A model generated the notes under the pieces. That model saw only the letters and a list, made by a program, of their open reading frames with translations, made no database searches and was not told where the DNA came from. From contig JAXDBV010000273.1 in the NCBI GenBank assembly GCA_034678415.1, positions 1-10,436 of the forward strand: a stretch of DNA of 10,436 nucleotides. The letters are read 5' to 3'. This DNA is from JAXDBV01 sp034678415. Lineage in GTDB: Bacteria; Bacteroidota; Bacteroidia; Bacteroidales; VadinHA17. Position 1 is the stretch's first letter, and the number at the start of each line of letters is the position of its first letter. Shown here in pieces: positions 6,387 to 10,436 of the stretch. Made by a program: the position numbers and the translations under genes.

Positions 6387-7004
6387 TCACCAGGCGAATG
6401 GAGTATAATACACGGTGAATGCAAACAGGTTATTTCGCTGTCCGGTATTCAGGTACCATTCCCCGCCACCCGCATGTTTCCTGATCCTGAGGATAGAATA
6501 GGAGAAGCGAGCACCCATACGGATCCTGTCGGTAAGAGCATAGGAGAAGCCAGCCGTGCCCGACAAATCAAAAGGGCTGAAAGGTACGGTGTCAAACATG
6601 ATGCCATTCTCATCTTTCTCGAGGCTGTGAACAAGGAAACCTGCAGCTATCCCCCCTTCTAATGTCAGGTGTTTATTATGTGCATATTGGGCCAGCACAG
6701 GAGCCTCAATATAGTGAAGGATCATACGGTAATAGGTGTTGGTTCCTTCCTGCCGGTTCCCGTCGCTGCTGCCTTTCTGGATGTATTTGATCTCCGCCTG
6801 GAGAGATAATGTACGAGAGGTTCTCTTTTTCAGGAACACCCCGCCGGTAAAACCAGCCTTGTAATACCCCTTGTATGGATCCCCGTCTACCTGACTGACA
6901 ACAAGACCCGACAGGAAACCCGATGAAAGGGTCTGCCCCCGCAGCGGAAATATGATGAACAACGGGAAGACAACAGCGATGATGACAGGTCTCATTCTTT
7001 TCAT
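6387..7004 (-). CDS. Outer-membrane beta-barrel protein, PorT-like family
   Basis: The product has 205 residues. Residues 1-23 are a signal peptide (charged start MKRMR, hydrophobic VIIAVVFPLFIIFPL, then RG before Q24). The rest shows alternating amphipathic strands with glycine-aromatic turns: YYKAGFTGGVFLKK, LSLQAEIKYIQKGS, YYRMILHYIEAPVLAQY, LEGGIAAGFLV, DLSGTAGFSYAL and RMGARFSYSI. The IEAPVLAQY strand and a closing NTGQRNNLF-x-FTVYY strand are characteristic of the small OMP_b-brl_2/PorT-like proteins of Bacteroidota, which are about 200 residues long with eight strands predicted. The molecular role is not known for most of them, so I give none. The protein ends in Trp rather than the common Phe or Arg, with a few extra residues (TPFAW). 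It lies 160 bases downstream of the sirtuin gene on the same strand. Confidence 0.82.
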   Translation of the reverse strand: MKRMRPVIIAVVFPLFIIFPLRGQTLSSGFLSGLVVSQVDGDPYKGYYKAGFTGGVFLKKRTSRTLSLQAEIKYIQKGSSDGNRQEGTNTYYRMILHYIEAPVLAQYAHNKHLTLEGGIAAGFLVHSLEKDENGIMFDTVPFSPFDLSGTAGFSYALTDRIRMGARFSYSILRIRKHAGGGEWYLNTGQRNNLFAFTVYYTPFAW

Positions 7005-7164
7005 TCGGATATTCTTACATGAACTATGTCGCCGTGTTCAGGACCGGATTTTATTCATGTTAGGTAAACAGCTCAATATGGTGAAGGTCCCGGTCAGTGT
7101 GAATAAGTATCATTATATTGCCAAAGCATGGTTTTTCCACACGATTCTCTGGATGCACATCATC
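7005..7164 (-). other. Spacer between sirtuin and barrel genes
   Basis: This 160-base gap separates two leftward genes. I see no small gene and no good TTTG/TAnnTTTG pair at the expected distance from the barrel start at 7004. A six-base inverted repeat (GACCGG 7042-7047, CCGGTC 7090-7095) is too far apart to interpret. Read-through from the sirtuin promoter or an unrecognised promoter would serve the barrel gene. Confidence 0.4.
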
Positions 7165-7878
7165 TCACACGCTTGATTTGTTCAGCTCTGCCAGCAGTTT
7201 ATTCCTGAGGATCTCAACCCCTGCGCTGGCTTTCTCCCTGATAAAGACCGCGTCGGTGCCAAAGGGGACCTGAACCTCGTTAGGATCGATGAGAAATATT
7301 TGAACACCGCGCTTCACATAATGGATCAGTCCGGCGGCAGGGTATACGTTGAGGGAAGTGCCTATCACGGCAAAGTAATCGGCTCTTGAGGTGATCTGAA
7401 CGGCTGTTTCCATAGCGGGGACAGGCTCACCAAACCATACTACATGAGGCCTTAATTGCGAGCCCTGCTCGCACAGATCGCCTTCCATCAGTTCCCATCC
7501 GTTGATATCATAGATAAGGTCGGGATGTTTGGTGCTGCGTGCTTTCCTCAGTTCACCATGAAGATGAAGAACCGAGGTGCTCCCCGCTCTCTCATGCAGG
7601 TCATCAATATTTTGTGTGATAATACGGACATCAAGGAATTTCTCCAGCTCTGCCAGGCCTGTATGTCCGTCATTTGGAGATGCTTCCAGCAGCTGTTTGC
7701 GCCGTTCATTGTAGAACCGGAGTACCAGGTTGCGATTTCTTTCCCAGCCTTCGGGGCTGGCAACCTCACTCACATCGTATTCCTCCCACAGGCCGCCCAT
7801 TTCGCGGAACGTCCGCAGACCACTCTCGGCGCTCATCCCGGCGCCCGTCAGTACCACCAGCTTCTTTTTCCGTTCCAT
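7165..7878 (-). CDS. cobB: Class III sirtuin, NAD-dependent protein deacylase
   Basis: The product has 237 residues from the ATG at 7878. The frame stays open upstream to 8031, but that extension has no sirtuin sequence and contains a well-formed promoter, so 7878 is chosen. Motifs: NAD-binding GAGMSAESG (12-20) with FR (24-25), TQNIDDLHERAG (88-99), catalytic H107 in HLHGEL, QLRPHVVWFGE (141-151), GTSLNVYPAAGL (173-184) and IDPN (197-200). Y56-x-x-R59 in FYNERR is the pair that in SIRT5 and CobB binds acidic acyl groups, so desuccinylation or demalonylation as well as deacetylation is expected. The zinc module between H107 and LRPH normally holds four cysteines; here only C136 is present. 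Bacteroidota sirtuins of this kind seem often to lack them, so the protein is probably active without zinc. The cobB symbol reflects family membership, not proven orthology. Confidence 0.92.
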   Translation of the reverse strand: MERKKKLVVLTGAGMSAESGLRTFREMGGLWEEYDVSEVASPEGWERNRNLVLRFYNERRKQLLEASPNDGHTGLAELEKFLDVRIITQNIDDLHERAGSTSVLHLHGELRKARSTKHPDLIYDINGWELMEGDLCEQGSQLRPHVVWFGEPVPAMETAVQITSRADYFAVIGTSLNVYPAAGLIHYVKRGVQIFLIDPNEVQVPFGTDAVFIREKASAGVEILRNKLLAELNKSSV

Positions 7879-7895
7879 AGCTGTTGAGGGTTCAG

Positions 7896-7929
7896 CAAAA
7901 TTACCAAAAACACCTTTTCCCCCAACAAA
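7896..7929 (-). promoter_or_regulatory. Sirtuin promoter with exact TAnnTTTG box
   Basis: On the minus strand the sequence TAATTTTG (complement of 7896-7903) matches the Bacteroidota -7 consensus TAnnTTTG in full. TTTG (complement of 7926-7929) lies 22 bases upstream, and a TTG (complement of 7923-7925) lies 19 bases upstream. The expected transcription start is about 10 bases before the ATG at 7878, which fixes the start of the sirtuin gene. The rest of the 7879-8048 divergent gap shows no clear promoter for dnaG. Confidence 0.55.
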
Positions 7930-8048
7930 ATGACGAGTGATTCTAATTTTATGGTCAGTCAAATCCCCGCGCTTATGAATTATTAGTAACTTTATTTCGC
8001 CTGTTATAAAATGTAATGTGCTGATAATCAATTGTTATACAGATATTT

Positions 8049-9995
8049 ATGATTGACAGGACGACCATCGACAGGATTCTTGATACGGCCGACATTGTGG
8101 ATGTGATACAGGATTTTGTCACGCTGAAGAAACGGGGGGTGAATTTCATCGGATTGTGTCCGTTCCACAACGAGAAAACCCCTTCATTTACGGTTTCCCC
8201 GTCCAAGGGTATTTACAAGTGTTTTGGGTGCGGTAAGGGAGGGAATGTGGTCAATTTCATCATGGATCATGAACGCCTGAGCTATCCGGAGTCGTTAAAA
8301 TATCTTGCCAGGAAATATCATATTGAAGTAGAAGAAAAAGAGCCTAGCGAGGAGGAGCTGCGCCAGCAGGATGAGAGGGAGAGCCTGCAGGTGGTGACCT
8401 CATTTGCACGGAAGTATTTTTCAGATATCCTTTTTAACCATGCGGAGGGTAAGGCTGTAGGGATGGCGTACCTGAAAGAAAGGGGGTACAGGGAAGAGAT
8501 CATCCGGAAGTTCCAGCTGGGGTACAGCAGGGAGGATAAGAATGCTTTCACCAGTGCTGCACTGAAACAGAATTTTAAAAAGGAGATACTTGTCAGGTCG
8601 GGCTTGTCTGTTGAGCGGAACGATGAGCTTTATGACCGTTTCAACGGGCGGGTGATTTTCCCCATTCACAGCCTCTCGGGCAATGTGCTGGGCTTCGGGG
8701 GGAGGGTTCTCAGGAAGGATGATAAGACAGCCAAATACGTCAACTCCCCCGAATCGGAGCTCTACCATAAAAGCCGTATCGTGTACGGTATTTACCAGGC
8801 GAGGAAATCCATTACCAGTCTGGATAAATGCTTCCTGGTGGAAGGTTACACGGATGTGTTATCACTTCACCAGTGCGGGGTGGAGAATGTCGTGGCCTCA
8901 TCGGGTACAGCCCTGACACCCGAACAGATCAGGCTCATCAAACGGTTTACCAGCAATGTCACCATTCTCTACGACGGGGATGAGGCCGGCATAAAAGCTT
9001 CGCTTCGTGGTATTGACCTCCTCCTTGAAGAAGGACTCAACATAAAAGTGATCCTTCTGCCCGATGGTGAAGATCCCGACTCCTACTCCCGTAAGCTTAG
9101 CTATCAGCAGTTCATGGAGTTCCTGGTAAGGGAGGAGAAAGACTTTATCATGTTCAAGACAAGCCTGCTGATGGAGGATACCAGGAACGATCCTGTGAAA
9201 AGGGCAAACCTCATCACCGATATTGTCCGCTCCATCGCCGTTATATCTGACCGAATAAAACGTTCGGTATACATCAAGGAATGTTCTGTGCTTCTCGGTA
9301 TAGATGAAAGAGTGTTGTACTCGGAGGTTTACAGGCGGAGGAGAAAAGCAGCCGAGGACAGGGCAAAGAAAATCACCAGCGGCGAAGAGGTATCTTTCAG
9401 GCTTACCACCGTTCCCTCATTTATTGAAGAGATCTTCAGCGAACCGCAGGAAAGGGAAATCATACGTCTCCTTCTCCATTACGGTGAAAAAGAACTATTC
9501 CCCATTGAGCATGAAGGGGGCGGGGAAGAATACATTACCGTTGCCGAATATATCATTAACGAGATACAGAACGACGACCTGGAATTTAAGAACCTGATCT
9601 ACCGACAGGTCTTTGAGGAATACCTGCAGATGCTGAGCAAGGGTCAGTATCCGGACAACAGGTACTTCACCAATCATAACGATCAGAAGGTCAGGGAGAT
9701 GGCTGCCGACATGTTAAGCAATCCGTATACCCTCAGCAAGGTGCATGCCCGTAAGGGTGCCTTCGTGGAAACGGAAGAGATGAAACTGAAGAAATCAGTG
9801 CCTGATACACTGATTGCCTATAAAACGAAGATACTTAAGCTGGCGCAACGGGAGAAGGAAAAAGAACTGAAAGAAGCGCTGGATGAAAAGCGGCACTACG
9901 AAGAGATCACACGTATCCAAAAGGAGTTTATGATCATCAGCACGGTCATCAATACCATTGCACACGACAGGGGAGGATGGGTGGTGGTCAACTGA
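8049..9995 (+). CDS. dnaG: DNA primase DnaG
   Basis: The product has 648 residues, normal for DnaG. It makes the RNA primers for lagging-strand synthesis at the replication fork, recruited by the replicative helicase DnaB. The N-terminal CHC2 zinc domain shows C37-P-F-H40 and C58-F-G-C61 in the expected context (LCPFHNEKTPSFTVSP, YKCFGCGKGG). The RNA-polymerase core includes DRFNGRVIFPI and a GFGGR motif. The Toprim catalytic acids are E265 in EGYTDV, D309 and D311 in DGDEAG, and D339 in PDGEDPDSY. The C-terminal 230 residues are charged and poorly conserved, as expected for the helicase-binding region. The ATG at 8049 is immediately before the conserved MIDRTTIDRILDTADIVDVI start. It is not beside rpsU or rpoD as in the gammaproteobacterial operon. 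Divergent from the sirtuin gene. Confidence 0.98.
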   Translation: MIDRTTIDRILDTADIVDVIQDFVTLKKRGVNFIGLCPFHNEKTPSFTVSPSKGIYKCFGCGKGGNVVNFIMDHERLSYPESLKYLARKYHIEVEEKEPSEEELRQQDERESLQVVTSFARKYFSDILFNHAEGKAVGMAYLKERGYREEIIRKFQLGYSREDKNAFTSAALKQNFKKEILVRSGLSVERNDELYDRFNGRVIFPIHSLSGNVLGFGGRVLRKDDKTAKYVNSPESELYHKSRIVYGIYQARKSITSLDKCFLVEGYTDVLSLHQCGVENVVASSGTALTPEQIRLIKRFTSNVTILYDGDEAGIKASLRGIDLLLEEGLNIKVILLPDGEDPDSYSRKLSYQQFMEFLVREEKDFIMFKTSLLMEDTRNDPVKRANLITDIVRSIAVISDRIKRSVYIKECSVLLGIDERVLYSEVYRRRRKAAEDRAKKITSGEEVSFRLTTVPSFIEEIFSEPQEREIIRLLLHYGEKELFPIEHEGGGEEYITVAEYIINEIQNDDLEFKNLIYRQVFEEYLQMLSKGQYPDNRYFTNHNDQKVREMAADMLSNPYTLSKVHARKGAFVETEEMKLKKSVPDTLIAYKTKILKLAQREKEKELKEALDEKRHYEEITRIQKEFMIISTVINTIAHDRGGWVVVN

Positions 9996-10046
9996 AACCG
10001 GCGGGGAAGGGGTGACATATGGATTTTTTTTTCAGAGGTATTTGCG

Positions 10047-10079
10047 TAATTTGTGCCGATGGTTCCGGGAAACAAATTA
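10047..10079. repeat. 8-bp inverted repeat in front of the lipoprotein gene
   Basis: TAATTTGT (10047-10054) is repeated in inverse as ACAAATTA (10072-10079), separated by 17 bases. It lies in the 118-base gap between dnaG and the lipoprotein gene, 35 bases before the latter's start. It could be an operator or a hairpin in the leader; arms this AT-rich can arise by chance. Confidence 0.3.
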
Positions 10080-10114
10080 TGCAGGTTATTGTTTAATAAT
10101 GTAATAATTCTTCC

Positions 10115-10436
10115 ATGAAGTATCCACATTCATCCGTCGCTGTGATTTCGCTGTTCCTCATCACCTCTTTTGTCATTTCCTCCTGTATTCATAAGGAGAA
10201 AACAAAGGAATTCAATGTTGACAAAGAAACACAATCGATCGGCACGATATCGGAAAAGCTCAGGCAGGTCATTCATGAGAAAAAAGCCATATTTTACGGT
10301 GTGTACACACCGGTTGAAATGTCAAAGCTTTTTGAGCAATACCATATCGGCTTTGATCCTGCGGTGATCAATCCCATTGAGAATCGTGAACGTTATACCT
10401 CGAATGCAAAACTGGCGCTGAACATCGGGGTTTACG
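10115..10436 (+). CDS. Bacteroidota lipoprotein of unknown function, 3'-truncated by window edge
   Basis: The frame from ATG 10115 stays open to the end of the window (107 full codons, no stop), so the gene continues to the right. Residues 1-23 are a lipoprotein signal (VAVISLFLITSFV core) with a canonical lipobox I21-S22-S23-C24, so the protein should be acylated on C24 and anchored in the envelope. No clear surface-export signal (K-D/E-E type) follows the cysteine. After a charged linker, the segment FYGVYTPVEMSKLFEQYHIGFDP begins a conserved region that continues with PIENRERYTSNAKLALNIGVY. I recognise this pattern from uncharacterised Bacteroidota lipoproteins (a form like TPxEM, then KYxxN-xALNxGVYGADL) but know no function. 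A different frame here gives a shorter apparent reading frame at 10170-10367, which is spurious. Confidence 0.75.
   Translation, partial: MKYPHSSVAVISLFLITSFVISSCIHKEKTKEFNVDKETQSIGTISEKLRQVIHEKKAIFYGVYTPVEMSKLFEQYHIGFDPAVINPIENRERYTSNAKLALNIGVY

Noticed and set aside
7005..7164. Small RNA or small protein in the 160-base spacer
   Set aside because: No promoter, hairpin with U-tract or coding signal was found.
7456..7887. Rightward open frame of 143 codons over the sirtuin gene
   Set aside because: It is antisense to conserved sirtuin motifs and shows no protein-like features of its own.
10024..10032. Run of Ts after dnaG as an intrinsic terminator
   Set aside because: No stable hairpin precedes it; only the short CATATG palindrome is near.

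Overview
The window looks like chromosomal DNA of a member of the Bacteroidota, probably an uncultured Bacteroidales-like lineage. Evidence: coding starts lack Shine-Dalgarno sequences; several genes are preceded by Bacteroidota-type promoters (TTTG, a 18-22 base spacer, then a TAnnTTTG-like box) only 10-20 bases from the start codon; and the protein families fit (short acyloxyacyl hydrolase, PorT-like barrel, SiaB/DUF6272 proteins, a lipoprotein of a type I recall from this phylum, about 650-residue DnaG). Coding is dense and there is no gap above 300 bases; the longest are 655-828, 7879-8048 and 7005-7164. I see no tRNA, rRNA, CRISPR array, insertion sequence or prophage gene.

Layout. Bases 1-3602 read rightward: the 3' end of a PagL-like lipid A deacylase, an AT-rich spacer (about 15% GC), a SAM-dependent methyltransferase, a protein made of two tandem SiaB-type kinase domains, and a beta-phosphoglucomutase-family HAD phosphatase. 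Bases 3631-5577 read leftward: an LAT-like amino-acid permease with, upstream of it, an exported single-domain rhodanese. Then comF reads rightward (5685-6371), an outer-membrane barrel and a class III sirtuin read leftward (6387-7878), and dnaG reads rightward (8049-9995). A lipoprotein gene starts at 10115 and runs off the right edge.

How the genes relate. This is mostly a mosaic of short, independently transcribed units with frequent strand switches, not one pathway. Themes are envelope biology (lipid A deacylase, barrel, exported rhodanese, lipoprotein), housekeeping (primase, ComF, sirtuin) and small-molecule handling (permease, phosphoglucomutase-like enzyme). I see no convincing new multi-gene system. 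The most unusual item is the internally duplicated SiaB-type protein at 1667-2797, with a pair of identical AACCGGTG boxes bracketing its likely promoter. The sirtuin is also worth attention: it has the acyl-pocket Tyr/Arg pair but lacks the usual zinc-binding cysteines.
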